A DNA stretch of 64,000 bases from Candidatus Peribacteria bacterium (GCA_020632295.1 JACKFU010000001.1:248001-312000), one strand, 5' to 3'; positions 49,304-59,004 are shown, counted from the stretch's first letter. Notes: generated by a model from the sequence alone, not told the origin. A program made the numbers and translations.

Positions 49304-50413
49304 ATGAAGTTCCTGTGTAAAACCTCCAACCTTCTCCAAGGACTCAACCTTGTGAGCCGTGCAATCTCTGGACAACAAGCATTACCAATTTTAGGAAATG
49401 TAAAAATTGATGTCGAAGGAAAGAGGTGCACATTAAGCGCAACAGATTTAGAGTTAAGTATCATTACAAGTTTTGATGCTGATATTGAAAACGAAGGTTC
49501 AATAACAGTGCCCGCGAAAGCAATTTTAAACTTTGCACAGTACAACTCTGACAAAGAGGTTCTCTTGGAGACAAGTGAGGGGGCACAACTTAAATGTACA
49601 TCATCCTCTGCAAAAACTATTATTGCTGGTGAGGCAGCAAGTGAATATCCAACCATTTCTCACATCGAAAAAGAGACAGTATTTTCTTTAGAGGCAGAAC
49701 CTCTTATCGATGCTCTTCATATGGTGACTTTCGCATCAGCAAAAACAACACTTCGTCCTGTACTTGCTGGTGTATATGTTCATAGTGAACAAGGAAAACT
49801 TATTTTTGTTTCTACAGATAGTTACCGACTTTCCGAGTATAAAATTCCAACAGAGACTGTTGGAGCAAATGTTTCTTGTATTATCCCTGCAAAAGTTCTT
49901 GAGGAACTTAAAAGTATTCTTAGTTCAAATCGCAACACAGTGAATATTGCCCTCAGTAATCAACAAATTGAGATTACTATTGGAGATACAAAACTTCTCT
50001 CACGTCTTATTGATGGAAAGTTCCCAGACTACAAGCAAATTATTCCTCCCAATACAAAAACAACAGTTGCCATCAATACAAAAAATCTTGCAACCATTGT
50101 GAAGCGTATGCACTACTTTGCTAAAGAGACGAATAATAACCTTACCTTCACCATTCGAAAAAGTGATAACACTATCCATATCACTACCCCTCATACACAA
50201 GCAGGCCGCGATGAGGCAACACTTGATATTGAACTTACTGGAGATGAGAATAAAATTGCATTAAGTTCCTCATATCTTCTTGATTTCTTAGGGCACGTGG
50301 ACAATGATGTGGTTGAGATGCATCTCACAGACAGTATGCACCCCGCTGTCTTCCATGAGCCTTCCAATAAGAATTTGTTGCATCTAATAATGCCTCTGCG
50401 CATTCAAGAGTAG
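49304..50413 (+). CDS. dnaN: DNA polymerase III beta sliding clamp
   Basis: The clamp encircles DNA and holds the replicase. The N-terminus FLCKTSNLLQGLNLVSRAIS, the second-domain motifs (TVPAKAILNFAQ, LEAEPLIDALHMVTFASA, LRPVLAGVYV) and the C-terminal HVDNDVVEMHLTDSMHPAVF and HLIMPLRI are canonical over 369 residues. I start at ATG 49304; the longer frame to 49235 is part of the AT-rich origin region. The gene is rather AT-rich. It lies next to the origin, as in most bacteria, but without dnaA. Confidence 0.97.
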   Translation: MKFLCKTSNLLQGLNLVSRAISGQQALPILGNVKIDVEGKRCTLSATDLELSIITSFDADIENEGSITVPAKAILNFAQYNSDKEVLLETSEGAQLKCTSSSAKTIIAGEAASEYPTISHIEKETVFSLEAEPLIDALHMVTFASAKTTLRPVLAGVYVHSEQGKLIFVSTDSYRLSEYKIPTETVGANVSCIIPAKVLEELKSILSSNRNTVNIALSNQQIEITIGDTKLLSRLIDGKFPDYKQIIPPNTKTTVAINTKNLATIVKRMHYFAKETNNNLTFTIRKSDNTIHITTPHTQAGRDEATLDIELTGDENKIALSSSYLLDFLGHVDNDVVEMHLTDSMHPAVFHEPSNKNLLHLIMPLRIQE

Positions 50414-50451
50414 AGGTGATTCGCGATTCGTGATTGGTAATTACTATAACT

Positions 50452-53400
50452 ATGAAATCCTCACTTTTAGTAGGGGAACATACTCACAGGGACCTTTCAA
50501 ATCTGCTTTCTGACAAGCGGCGGCTTATTATATCTGGGACTTCCAATGAGACTGCAAAAGCACTTCTTATTAGTGCAATGCATACTCACAACCCCCTTGC
50601 CTCTCTTACTGTTACAACAGATGACAATCATACAGAGGCACTCTCGCACTGGATGGAGTTTTTTGAACTTCAACCACAAATACTCGAACCTGTAGAGAAT
50701 GATAATGAGGAAATTGTGGCGAGTGCCATGCAGCAATTCCTCCTCTTTATGAGTCAGGGGCATACGTACTCTTTTCTCTGTAGTCGAGAAACATGGGACA
50801 GCCCTTTTCCGGTGTACAGTGATTTGCTTACAAGAAAGATGGAGCTTAAACCTGGACAGGCTGTGAAATTTACAAGTTTCATTGAGTCACTTATCGACCT
50901 TGGGTATAGCCATGGAGAAGATCTCTATCTCTACCCTGGTGAATACAGAAGAAGTGGTGATGTGTTTGATATCTACCCCATTCAATCAAGTCATCCTTAT
51001 CGCATTTCTCTTGAGTTTGATTCTATTGAGCGTATTGAAATAGTGAATCCAGAAAATTTATCCGAAACAAAACCACATAAAGGCACGGTTGATGTGTTTC
51101 CTGTTCTTTATGAACAGACTGCATCGCTCAAAGATCAAATTCCTAAAGATCATCTTCTTATTCTTGATGACCAAGATGATATTGAACCATCCATGAAGAC
51201 GATGATACTTCGTTTTACATCATTTCCAGAGACGCAAGAAAACCATGTGCACCTTCGATATCTCTCCGTGCTTAAGTTCTACACTCTTACAGATTTTTTA
51301 AACGACGTGCGCGATAAACTCCTGCAAGACTGGTCGCTTGTTGTTGTGAGCAAGCGTCTTGATGAGCTAAAAGGCATTTGTAAAGAGGAGCATATTCCGT
51401 ACTCTGATACCGGTATCAGTAGGAAGGGGTCGATTACACTTGTCGATGCCGAGCAGAACGATTTACTCCCGCACTCACTTCAAAATCCAGACCTACAATG
51501 CGCACTCCTTACTGACCGTGAAATCTTCTCCCTAAAAAAAGCTGGTAAGCAACGCAGTGTGCAAAAACTTGCGCTCGACTTTATTACCTCCCTTGTTCCT
51601 GGAGATTACGTGGTGCACATGGAACATGGTATCGGTCACTTTGAAGGGATGACGCAGAAAGACATAGACGGCACAGAGCGCGAGTATTTGGAGCTAACGT
51701 ACGCAGAGGGTGATAAGTTATTTGTTCCCGTCGATCAGGCTGATAAGCTTAGTAAATTTGTGCACGAAGAAGGGCAGGAGCCAGTGCTTACACGCCTTGG
51801 CACAAATGAGTGGAAGAAGGTAACCACCAAGATGCAAGAGGAGACACAGAAGATTGCTGCAGAACTTTTGGAGCTCTATGCCAAACGCGCGAAGTCGCGT
51901 GGGCACGCGTACGGTGATGACACCAAGGAAATGAAGGCCTTCGAAGAAGCGTTTCCATACCAAGAAACCCCAGGTCAGCTCAAAGCAATTGAAGACATTA
52001 AGCACGACATGGAAGATGAACACCCTATGGACCGTCTTGTCTGTGGAGATGTGGGATTTGGAAAAACAGAAGTTGCCATGCGCGCTGCGTTTAAAGCGGT
52101 GCAAGGTGGGAAGCAAGTTGCGGTTGTTGCGCCGATTACTATCTTGGCTTCACAACACTATGAAAACTTCCGCAAACGCATGGCAGACTTCCATGTGCGC
52201 GTGGAGCTGATGAGTAGACTACGTAGTGCCGCAGAGCAGAAGCAGACACTTGAGAAACTACGCAAGGGTGACGTTGATGTTGTTATTGGAACGCACAGGC
52301 TCATGCAGAGTGATGTAGAATTTTTGAATCTTGGTCTTGTGATTGTCGATGAAGAACAGCGTTTTGGCGTAAAGCAAAAAGAGCGCTTTAAAGAGATGCG
52401 TTCCAATGTGGATATTCTCACATTGACGGCAACTCCCATTCCACGCACCTTGAATTTAGGTCTTCATAAGTTGCGTGATATTTCCACCATTACAACACCA
52501 CCTCCTGGGCGCCTGCCTATTATCACCGAAGTCCGTAAGTATAATGACGCGCTTATTAAGCAGGCAATTACGACAGAGCTTGAGCGCGGCGGACAGATAT
52601 ACGTTCTGCATAACCGCGTGGAAACTATTGATGCATTTGCAAACAAACTCCGAGAACTTGTTCCAAAGGCAAAGTTCATTGTTGGTCATGGGCAACTAAA
52701 ACCCGAAGAACTCGAGAAGCGTATTGTTGCGTTTAAACAAGGAGAGTTTGATGTGCTTGTGAGTTCAACCATTATCGAAAATGGTATCGACCTCCCGAAG
52801 GCAAACACACTTATAGTAAATGCGGCAGAGTGCTTCGGCCTTTCACAGCTCTATCAGCTCCGTGGTCGTGTAGGGCGTTCTAAGAGCCAGGCGTATGCGT
52901 ACTTCCTCTACCATGGTCAGAAGCTTAAAGACGACGCACGCAAGCGTTTACGGGCCATTGTGGAGGCGTGCGAACTGGGGTCTGGGTTCCAAGTTGCCAT
53001 GCGCGATCTTGAGATTCGTGGTGCGGGAGAAATTCTCGGTGCGTCACAGTCAGGCACCATGCACACGGTTGGTGTTAGTCACTACCTTCGCATGCTGAAA
53101 GCTGCGGTTGAAGATTTGAAGTCTGGTCGTAAGGGAGATATTGAAGAGGAGATCAACGTCGAAATTCTCCTGCCGGTTCAGGCGATGCTCCCAAGCTACT
53201 TTATTCCCGATGAACAGGAGCGTATTTCTGTGTATCAGAAACTTGCAGGTAGTGAGGATGAAACTATTCTCAAGGAGTTCGAACAAGATCTTATTGATGA
53301 GTTTGGCAAGCTGCCAGAGGCAGTGCAAAACTTGTTTGCTATTTTGCGACTCAAGATTGCTTGTCGCCGTGGCGGCGTTGTACGCGTCAAATCTGAGGAG

Positions 53401-53628
53401 ACTGGAGGCAAGCAAGAGATTGTTCTGACGCTCCATTCATCTGTGACAGCCAAGGAGATTATGCAGATTCTTAGTGTCAGCCCACAGTGGAGAATTTCGG
53501 GTTCTACACTCAAGATATACTTTGAACAGCTTGCCCATAAGGCAAAAACCCCAATTGAGTGGGTTTCCGAGCTTACCAGGCATGTTTCTGCTCTGGAGCG
53601 GAAGAAGGCTGCACGTAAGAAGCATTGA
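50452..53628 (+). CDS. mfd: transcription-repair coupling factor
   Basis: Mfd removes RNA polymerase stalled at DNA damage and recruits UvrA. The UvrB-like N-terminal part, the polymerase-interaction domain (PGDYVVHMEHGIGHFEGM), the helicase core with Walker A CGDVGFGKTEVA and DEEQ (VIVDEEQRFGVKQKE), the translocation motif and the C-terminal TRCF domain are present over about 1058 residues. ATG 50452 fits the family better than the frame opening at 50434. It follows dnaN closely. Confidence 0.97.
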   Translation: MKSSLLVGEHTHRDLSNLLSDKRRLIISGTSNETAKALLISAMHTHNPLASLTVTTDDNHTEALSHWMEFFELQPQILEPVENDNEEIVASAMQQFLLFMSQGHTYSFLCSRETWDSPFPVYSDLLTRKMELKPGQAVKFTSFIESLIDLGYSHGEDLYLYPGEYRRSGDVFDIYPIQSSHPYRISLEFDSIERIEIVNPENLSETKPHKGTVDVFPVLYEQTASLKDQIPKDHLLILDDQDDIEPSMKTMILRFTSFPETQENHVHLRYLSVLKFYTLTDFLNDVRDKLLQDWSLVVVSKRLDELKGICKEEHIPYSDTGISRKGSITLVDAEQNDLLPHSLQNPDLQCALLTDREIFSLKKAGKQRSVQKLALDFITSLVPGDYVVHMEHGIGHFEGMTQKDIDGTEREYLELTYAEGDKLFVPVDQADKLSKFVHEEGQEPVLTRLGTNEWKKVTTKMQEETQKIAAELLELYAKRAKSRGHAYGDDTKEMKAFEEAFPYQETPGQLKAIEDIKHDMEDEHPMDRLVCGDVGFGKTEVAMRAAFKAVQGGKQVAVVAPITILASQHYENFRKRMADFHVRVELMSRLRSAAEQKQTLEKLRKGDVDVVIGTHRLMQSDVEFLNLGLVIVDEEQRFGVKQKERFKEMRSNVDILTLTATPIPRTLNLGLHKLRDISTITTPPPGRLPIITEVRKYNDALIKQAITTELERGGQIYVLHNRVETIDAFANKLRELVPKAKFIVGHGQLKPEELEKRIVAFKQGEFDVLVSSTIIENGIDLPKANTLIVNAAECFGLSQLYQLRGRVGRSKSQAYAYFLYHGQKLKDDARKRLRAIVEACELGSGFQVAMRDLEIRGAGEILGASQSGTMHTVGVSHYLRMLKAAVEDLKSGRKGDIEEEINVEILLPVQAMLPSYFIPDEQERISVYQKLAGSEDETILKEFEQDLIDEFGKLPEAVQNLFAILRLKIACRRGGVVRVKSEETGGKQEIVLTLHSSVTAKEIMQILSVSPQWRISGSTLKIYFEQLAHKAKTPIEWVSELTRHVSALERKKAARKKH

Positions 53629-53631
53629 TAA

Positions 53632-53660
53632 TTGCTTCAAATCCCTATTTCTGGTATAAT
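53632..53660 (+). promoter_or_regulatory. promoter of the coiled-coil gene pair
   Basis: TTGCTT (53632-53637), 17 nt and a perfect TATAAT (53655-53660), 6 nt before the ATG at 53667: leaderless. Confidence 0.7.
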
Positions 53661-53666
53661 TGTGTG

Positions 53667-53984
53667 ATGACACAAATACCAACATTGCCAAGTGGCCAGG
53701 CGATCTATGACATGATTATGCAGGAGATTGAGCCGGAGCTTCTTACGCAGAGTATTCCAACACTCACGGCAAAGTATGCGTCTGAAACGCTGCAGCAACG
53801 CACTGAACGATTCGCACGATACGAAAAGGCGTACAAAGAATACGATAAGGCCTACGAAGTCTATATGCAGAATGTGCAGCTTCAAGTCCGCGTCTACAAG
53901 AAAGAAGCATTGCAATCTGCAGAACACACTTCTTTACAAAAAGAAGAGTCTCTTCTTAAGAAACTCGAACAGTCATTTGTATAG
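53667..53984 (+). CDS. small predicted coiled-coil protein
   Basis: A 105-residue cytoplasmic protein. The second half is a Tyr/Lys/Glu-rich helix (ERFARYEKAYKEYDKAYEVY) that should form a coiled coil; the ending SLLKKLEQSF is also helical. No family recognised. It precedes the larger coiled-coil gene by only 1 nt, so they form an operon with the promoter above. Confidence 0.65.
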   Translation: MTQIPTLPSGQAIYDMIMQEIEPELLTQSIPTLTAKYASETLQQRTERFARYEKAYKEYDKAYEVYMQNVQLQVRVYKKEALQSAEHTSLQKEESLLKKLEQSFV

Positions 53985-53985
53985 T

Positions 53986-55614
53986 ATGAACAACTCCCCT
54001 GCATCTGCTGGCCCCAAGAATAATCCAGAAGCAACTCCTGATGTGCCAGAGCAATCAGTCGAGCCAATAAGATCACAGGAGGATCTAAAAGCAGTAGCAG
54101 CACGAAGAGTTGCAGAGGCTGAAGAGGCAGCCAACAGGGCACGAAGGCAGGTTGAACAAGCTGAAGAGTCGGCTGATGCTGAACGGGTTCATGATGCAGA
54201 AAAGAGTGTAGCGAATCCTGATATTCAGAAGGCACTAAGCGATGCTGGTGTAGAGGAATCTAGCATTACACACATGCTCAACGCTGTTGCACAACTTTCT
54301 CCACAGGAGCAGCGCGAATTGCTTGTGCAGAGCGCCGCCCTTGCCAAAGAGCTTGGTATTGATGGTATCAAAAAAATTGTTGCATTTTATAGAGCGGGTT
54401 CGGATGCGGAAAAGAAGAATGCACTCAACACACTGACACAACAGGAGGTGGAGACTATTAATCGATTTACAAGCTCACCTGTGCTCCAAAAATTATCTGA
54501 GTTTACTAGTAAAGCAGCCGATGAAACATCGGGTGGTCGTCTGCGGGATATGCTCAGTGGACTTGCAGAGAAAATAGCGCCATTTCTCGTGATGTTGAGT
54601 GAGTTCATGGCTGAGTTTAAAAAGTTCTTTAAGGATATTCAGGATGCCATAGCTGGCACATACAATCCTGACGCGGTGCCAACGGATGATGCAAGTATTG
54701 ATAGTGATATCCAGAACGAGAAACATCTCGATGATCACCGCAACACTACCACTGAAGCATTGGCAGCAAATGAGAAAAGCCTCGATGCATTTGAGGGTGA
54801 TACTCCAGAACTAAAGCAAAAAAACCAAAAGAACAAGGTGGACACCCTTCAGGATCAAGTTGATGCGGTACATACAAATCTTACAGAAGATATCTCTGCA
54901 GAGGATCGCAAAGCTGCAGAAGGCCGCCTTGCGGCGTTGCAGGCTGCCCTGAAGCAGGCGAAGGAGGGGCAGGCACAACTAGATACCCTGCTGACAGAAA
55001 ACAAAAAACTTGTTGCGCGCCTTGCGACCATTGAGCAAAAGTTAGGCATAGAGCAAAAAGAGCCAGAGGAGAGCGCAGCATCGACAAGTGAACAAGAAAA
55101 AGACAGTGTCCCAGAACGCTCTGCTGCTGAGAAGCAGTATGAGCAGCTCACGCTGAAAACAGAGAAGGCACAGCAAGCCTACAATATTCGTTCAGAGCGA
55201 AATACAGCACAGCAGTTGAGCATCGCTCTTGCTAACCAGCTTAATGCAGCAATAGCTATGCAGTTGCCACGGGAGTCCCTTCTTACGCTGAAGCAACGTG
55301 GTCAGCAAATTCAAAAAGCGTACGCGCAGTTTATGCTTGAAGACATGCAGCAAGAATTTGATGAACTTAAAGGATCTATTCAAAACGCTCTTATCACATC
55401 GGCTACATCACGCTTGCCAGTAAACAGACATATTGAAAATGTGCGGCATACAAAAGCAAGATTGGATACGCTGAACAATTTGCAGCAGGAGTACCTTGAT
55501 GTAGCAGCAACAGAAGTTAAAAAAGAAGCAGGAAGTATACCTTATGAACGCGTGAATGATTTAATTCGGCATGCGTACAGTGAATTCAAAAAGTTGAGGG
55601 ACGATGTTGCGTAA
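53986..55614 (+). CDS. long coiled-coil protein of unknown function
   Basis: A 542-residue, Ala/Glu/Gln-rich protein with coiled-coil segments near residues 35-60 (AEEAANRARRQVEQAEESAD), 300-370 and 405-460. A helical region of about 85-190 (QLSPQEQRELLVQSAALAKE) separates them. There is no signal peptide or clear membrane helix; MLSGLAEKIAPFLVMLSEFM is amphipathic. The true start is ATG 53986, since the open frame upstream lies inside the preceding gene in another register. It ends 4 nt before tRNA-Leu on the other strand. Function unknown; a structural role is possible. Confidence 0.68.
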   Translation: MNNSPASAGPKNNPEATPDVPEQSVEPIRSQEDLKAVAARRVAEAEEAANRARRQVEQAEESADAERVHDAEKSVANPDIQKALSDAGVEESSITHMLNAVAQLSPQEQRELLVQSAALAKELGIDGIKKIVAFYRAGSDAEKKNALNTLTQQEVETINRFTSSPVLQKLSEFTSKAADETSGGRLRDMLSGLAEKIAPFLVMLSEFMAEFKKFFKDIQDAIAGTYNPDAVPTDDASIDSDIQNEKHLDDHRNTTTEALAANEKSLDAFEGDTPELKQKNQKNKVDTLQDQVDAVHTNLTEDISAEDRKAAEGRLAALQAALKQAKEGQAQLDTLLTENKKLVARLATIEQKLGIEQKEPEESAASTSEQEKDSVPERSAAEKQYEQLTLKTEKAQQAYNIRSERNTAQQLSIALANQLNAAIAMQLPRESLLTLKQRGQQIQKAYAQFMLEDMQQEFDELKGSIQNALITSATSRLPVNRHIENVRHTKARLDTLNNLQQEYLDVAATEVKKEAGSIPYERVNDLIRHAYSEFKKLRDDVA

Positions 55615-55618
55615 GGGA

Positions 55619-55704
55619 TGGTGCCCAGGAAAGGACTCGAACCTTCACGGGGGTTACCCACTGGTTCCTAAGACCAGCGTGTCTACCAATTCCACCACCT
55701 GGGC
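55619..55704 (-). tRNA. tRNA-Leu(UAG), CCA encoded
   Basis: On the minus strand acceptor GCCCAGG pairs with CCTGGGC, the anticodon stem CTGGT/ACCAG encloses CTTAGGA with anticodon UAG, and a long variable arm (TGGGTAACCCCCGTG region) and the T arm AGGTTCGAGTCCT follow. The CCA end is encoded (55619-55621). Class II structure typical for leucine. Confidence 0.95.
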
Positions 55705-55759
55705 ATGAAGTGCCCCAAATGTACCGAAATATGTGGAAATGTACAGAAGAGTGTGAGAA

Positions 55760-56662
55760 TTAATCGCTGATTTGCTGACCTAAAATGTCTTTCTCCGCCT
55801 GTTGTGCCTCTTCTTTTTTCTGAATGCGCTCTTTTTCTGTCTCTAAGAGCTTTTTCCGTTTTTCGTACTCCGTGGTTTGCGTAGCCTTTTTATAGGCATC
55901 TGTGACGGATTGCCGCAGAGATGCTGCCTTCTTTTTGACGGCTTGTATCTCCTTATTGGCCTCGACTTCTGTATCGTGCTCTAGGCGCATGTACTTCTTT
56001 TGAATGCGGTCGCGCTCTGTGCGCTCGTTAAGCGTTTTATCCCGTTGAAGTGCGCGTTCCAGTGTCTCTACTTCCATGCGTTCTTTTGCCTTGAGCTTTG
56101 CCTGCTTTTCGCGAACATCTAAACGCACGTGCTCGCAGGCATCCTTCTCATAAATATCTGCCTGTGCAAAATCCTTTTTGTACTGTCGGTCGATATGATG
56201 CTTCTTCTGCCTTTCTTCTGATACAATCTGCAGTTTTTTCTGAGAAGATTCTCTGTCTGCATCTTTTGCCATTTGCTCTTTAGTTTCTTTTGCTGTGCGC
56301 TTTTTCTGTGCAGCTTGCATCGCCCATCGATTTTTGTCGCTGAGCTCCTTCATGTACTGCTTTTTTTGCTTACGATCCTCTTCTTGCTTCCTTCGCCTGG
56401 CTTCTTTTTTAGCGGTTTCTCCATCTTGCTTCTTGCGAAACTCGGCGTACTCCTGCTCTGCCTGGTCCTTTTCTTTCTTGTATTGCTTCTTGCGCTCATT
56501 TTCAAGGTCCTGCACCTCTTCCTGTTTGTGTATTTGCTCTATAGCCCACTGTTCAGCCTTTTTTGCATCTTTGTCACGCAGTGCTTTACGCTTGGCAGAT
56601 TTTTCTTTCAGCGCTTTGCGCTCTGCCTGTTGTTTTTCCTCGATGTTCTCGAATGGGGCCAT
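55760..56662 (-). CDS. highly charged coiled-coil protein
   Basis: A 300-residue protein that is almost entirely Lys/Glu/Arg/Gln-rich helix (KKQYKKEKDQAEQEYAEF and similar), with very few hydrophobic residues. It resembles a single alpha-helix or coiled-coil rod. Such low-complexity reading frames can be conserved only in composition, so the assignment as a gene rests on its length, a normal start and good spacing to aspS (27 nt after the aspS start side). The function is unknown. Confidence 0.62.
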   Translation of the reverse strand: MAPFENIEEKQQAERKALKEKSAKRKALRDKDAKKAEQWAIEQIHKQEEVQDLENERKKQYKKEKDQAEQEYAEFRKKQDGETAKKEARRRKQEEDRKQKKQYMKELSDKNRWAMQAAQKKRTAKETKEQMAKDADRESSQKKLQIVSEERQKKHHIDRQYKKDFAQADIYEKDACEHVRLDVREKQAKLKAKERMEVETLERALQRDKTLNERTERDRIQKKYMRLEHDTEVEANKEIQAVKKKAASLRQSVTDAYKKATQTTEYEKRKKLLETEKERIQKKEEAQQAEKDILGQQISD

Positions 56663-56689
56663 TTCGTATTATTATAGCATAAAAAGGGC

Positions 56690-58435
56690 CTAGTCCTCTA
56701 GCGCCTTTATATGCAGCTCCTTAAGTTGATCTTCTGGCATTGGTGTTGGTGCTCCAAGCATGAGATCTTTTGCTTTCTGGTCTTTGGGGAAGGCAATGAC
56801 CTCACGGATGTTTGGCTCTCCTGCAAAGAGCATGCAGACTCTGTCGAGTCCCATGGCAATGCCGCCGTGAGGTGGAGCACCGTACTGGAAGGCTTTGAGG
56901 AGGTGTCCGAAGCGACGCTCTGCGTCTTCGTCTGAAATGCCGAGAACATCAAACGCTTCTTTTTGCAGTTTTGGTTCGTGAATACGCATAGAACCTCCCC
57001 CAACTTCATTACCGTTGAGCACGAGATCGTACGCAATGGAGCGCGCTTTGAGAGGATCGGATTTCATAAGACCTATGTCGTCATCATGTGGACGAGTGAA
57101 TGGATGGTGCATTGCACCGAGTGCACCGGACTCACGACTTTTTTCAAACATGGGGAAGTCTGTTACCCAGAGGTAACTCCAGATGGATTCATCAATGAGC
57201 TGAAGCTTCGCTGCAACAGCATTGCGTACCTGGCCTAGTGGCTCAATGTCGTAGGGGAATTGCCCTGCAGCAAAGAAGATGATGTCACCAGCGTTTGCGC
57301 CTGTAACGTTGTCGAGTGCCGCAAGAAACTCTGGTGTAGAGTTTTTGACAACGGGTCCTGCATCTTCTCCCACGCGGACCCATGCAAGCCCCTTAGCGCC
57401 GTGGCGCTGAGCGAGATCGGTGAGGTCATCAATATCTTTGCGACTTAGGCTTCCTCCGCCAGGAACACACATTGCCTTTACTGTTTCTGCATTACTAAAC
57501 ACGCCAAAGCCGCTGTCTTTTGCAAGCTCTGTCACATCAGCAAACTTCAAATCGAATCGTAGATCAGGCTTGTCGATTCCGTAGGTGTGTAAGGCGTCAT
57601 GCCATGTAAGGCGGGGAAAGGGTTCGTTCTGTATCTTCTTATCTGGTCGTAACTCTTTGGTGATGTTTAGGAAGCAGCCTTCCATCACCTTCATAACATC
57701 ATCTTGTGTGCAGAAGCTCATTTCGATTTCAAACTGTGTGAATTCCGGTTGGCGGTCGCCACGCTGGTCTTCATCGCGGAAGCAGCGTGCAATTTGAAAG
57801 TATCGATCTAAACCAGACACCATAAGGAGTTGCTTTAACTGCTGTGGACTCTGAGGAAGAACGTAGAAGTTCCCGGGGTACAGGCGGCTTGGCACAAGGT
57901 ACTCGCGAGAACCCTCTGGCGTTCCCTTTACCATAATTGGCGTTTCGACTTCGATGAATCCTTCACCGTAAAAGTACTCTCGTATAAGGCCCATAAGCTT
58001 GTGACGCATGACAATATTTCGTTGCATGCGCTCACGACGAAGATCTAAGTAGCGATACTCTAGGCGAATCTCTTCACCAACTTCTTTCTCCTGGTCTATC
58101 TCAAATGGCGGTGTTTTTGCTTCGTTGAGCACGTCGATGCTTGCAACAAGCAGTTCGATAGCACCGGTAGGATTTTCCTCACGCACAGCATCAGCCTGTC
58201 TCTTGCGTACAGTTCCTGTCACTTTGAGTACCCACTCCGGTCGTACGGTTTCTGCAACAGAAAACACCGCTTTGTTTTCCGGCGGAATAACAATCTGCGT
58301 AAACCCGTAGCGGTCGCGCAGGTCGATAAAAATCAGCCCACCATGGTCACGTCGACGGTGTACCCAACCGCAGAGGGTGACTTCTGAGCCATCGTGACTA
58401 TCACGAAGTTCGCCGCAGGTGTGGGATCTCAACAT
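56690..58435 (-). CDS. aspS: aspartyl-tRNA synthetase, probably non-discriminating
   Basis: A 581-residue bacterial-type AspRS with the OB anticodon-binding domain (CGWVHRRRDHGGLIFIDLRD), motif 2 (RCFRDEDQRGDRQPEFTQF), the GAD insertion domain and motif 3 (GGIAMGLDRVCMLFAGEPNI). His31 occupies the position of the discriminating residue (Leu in E. coli), as in known enzymes that also charge tRNA-Asn with Asp. The cell would then need GatCAB to make Asn-tRNA; that gene set is not in this window. Confidence 0.96.
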   Translation of the reverse strand: MLRSHTCGELRDSHDGSEVTLCGWVHRRRDHGGLIFIDLRDRYGFTQIVIPPENKAVFSVAETVRPEWVLKVTGTVRKRQADAVREENPTGAIELLVASIDVLNEAKTPPFEIDQEKEVGEEIRLEYRYLDLRRERMQRNIVMRHKLMGLIREYFYGEGFIEVETPIMVKGTPEGSREYLVPSRLYPGNFYVLPQSPQQLKQLLMVSGLDRYFQIARCFRDEDQRGDRQPEFTQFEIEMSFCTQDDVMKVMEGCFLNITKELRPDKKIQNEPFPRLTWHDALHTYGIDKPDLRFDLKFADVTELAKDSGFGVFSNAETVKAMCVPGGGSLSRKDIDDLTDLAQRHGAKGLAWVRVGEDAGPVVKNSTPEFLAALDNVTGANAGDIIFFAAGQFPYDIEPLGQVRNAVAAKLQLIDESIWSYLWVTDFPMFEKSRESGALGAMHHPFTRPHDDDIGLMKSDPLKARSIAYDLVLNGNEVGGGSMRIHEPKLQKEAFDVLGISDEDAERRFGHLLKAFQYGAPPHGGIAMGLDRVCMLFAGEPNIREVIAFPKDQKAKDLMLGAPTPMPEDQLKELHIKALED

Positions 58436-58485
58436 ATTTGCAGTATAGGGCCTTAATTAGAGCAAATGCCAGTAAATAAAAGGCC

Positions 58486-58505
58486 AGTTAACAGTTAACA
58501 GTTCA
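58486..58505. repeat. GTTAACA tandem repeat
   Basis: AGTTAACAGTTAACAGTTCA in the spacer between nrdR and aspS; another short-unit tandem repeat. Confidence 0.6.
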
Positions 58506-58511
58506 TTGTTG

Positions 58512-58955
58512 CTACAGCAGCTTGTTCATCGCTTCTTTAAACTCCTCTACGTCCTTGAATTCCCTATGGACGGAGGCAAAGCGAATGTAGGCGACTTTAT
58601 CGAGTTTTTTGAGCTCTTTCATGACGTCATTGCCGATAGTGGAGCTACTCACTTCTTTTTTATTGGCACCCCATTTTTCTTCCAGTCTTGTGAGCATGGT
58701 ATCTACCTTGTCCTGTGGAACAGGGCGCTTGGTGCAGGCAACCCAGATGCCGCGCTCGAGTTTTTCTCGACTGTAGGGTTCACGGGTGCCATCGCGTTTT
58801 ACAACGATAAGCGTCGAAAGCTCTTGGCGTTCAAATGTTGTAAAGCGGTGCGTGCACTTTGTGCACTCCCGCCTGCGTCGCACTGCGCGACCGTCCTCTG
58901 CTATGCGGGAGTCGACGACAGCCGTATCATCTGATTTACAGCGTGGGCAATGCAT
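58512..58955 (-). CDS. nrdR: transcriptional repressor NrdR
   Basis: NrdR represses ribonucleotide reductase genes in response to (d)ATP. It starts MHCPRCKSDDTAVVDSR, a zinc ribbon with two CxxC pairs (the second RECTKC), followed by the ATP-cone (VVKRDGTREPYSREKLERGI) and the helical part. The length of 147 residues is standard. I start at ATG 58955 since the eight preceding residues do not belong to the family. Confidence 0.96.
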   Translation of the reverse strand: MHCPRCKSDDTAVVDSRIAEDGRAVRRRRECTKCTHRFTTFERQELSTLIVVKRDGTREPYSREKLERGIWVACTKRPVPQDKVDTMLTRLEEKWGANKKEVSSSTIGNDVMKELKKLDKVAYIRFASVHREFKDVEEFKEAMNKLL

Positions 58956-59004
58956 GAAAAAAGTGTAAAGCGGAAACACGAAAGAGGAAAATGATTCTCA
59001 TTAT

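Noticed and set aside
56273..56693. + strand frames rich in Leu, Phe and Cys opposite the charged coiled-coil gene
   Set aside because: They mirror the Lys/Glu codons of the gene at 55760-56662, and have no start signals.
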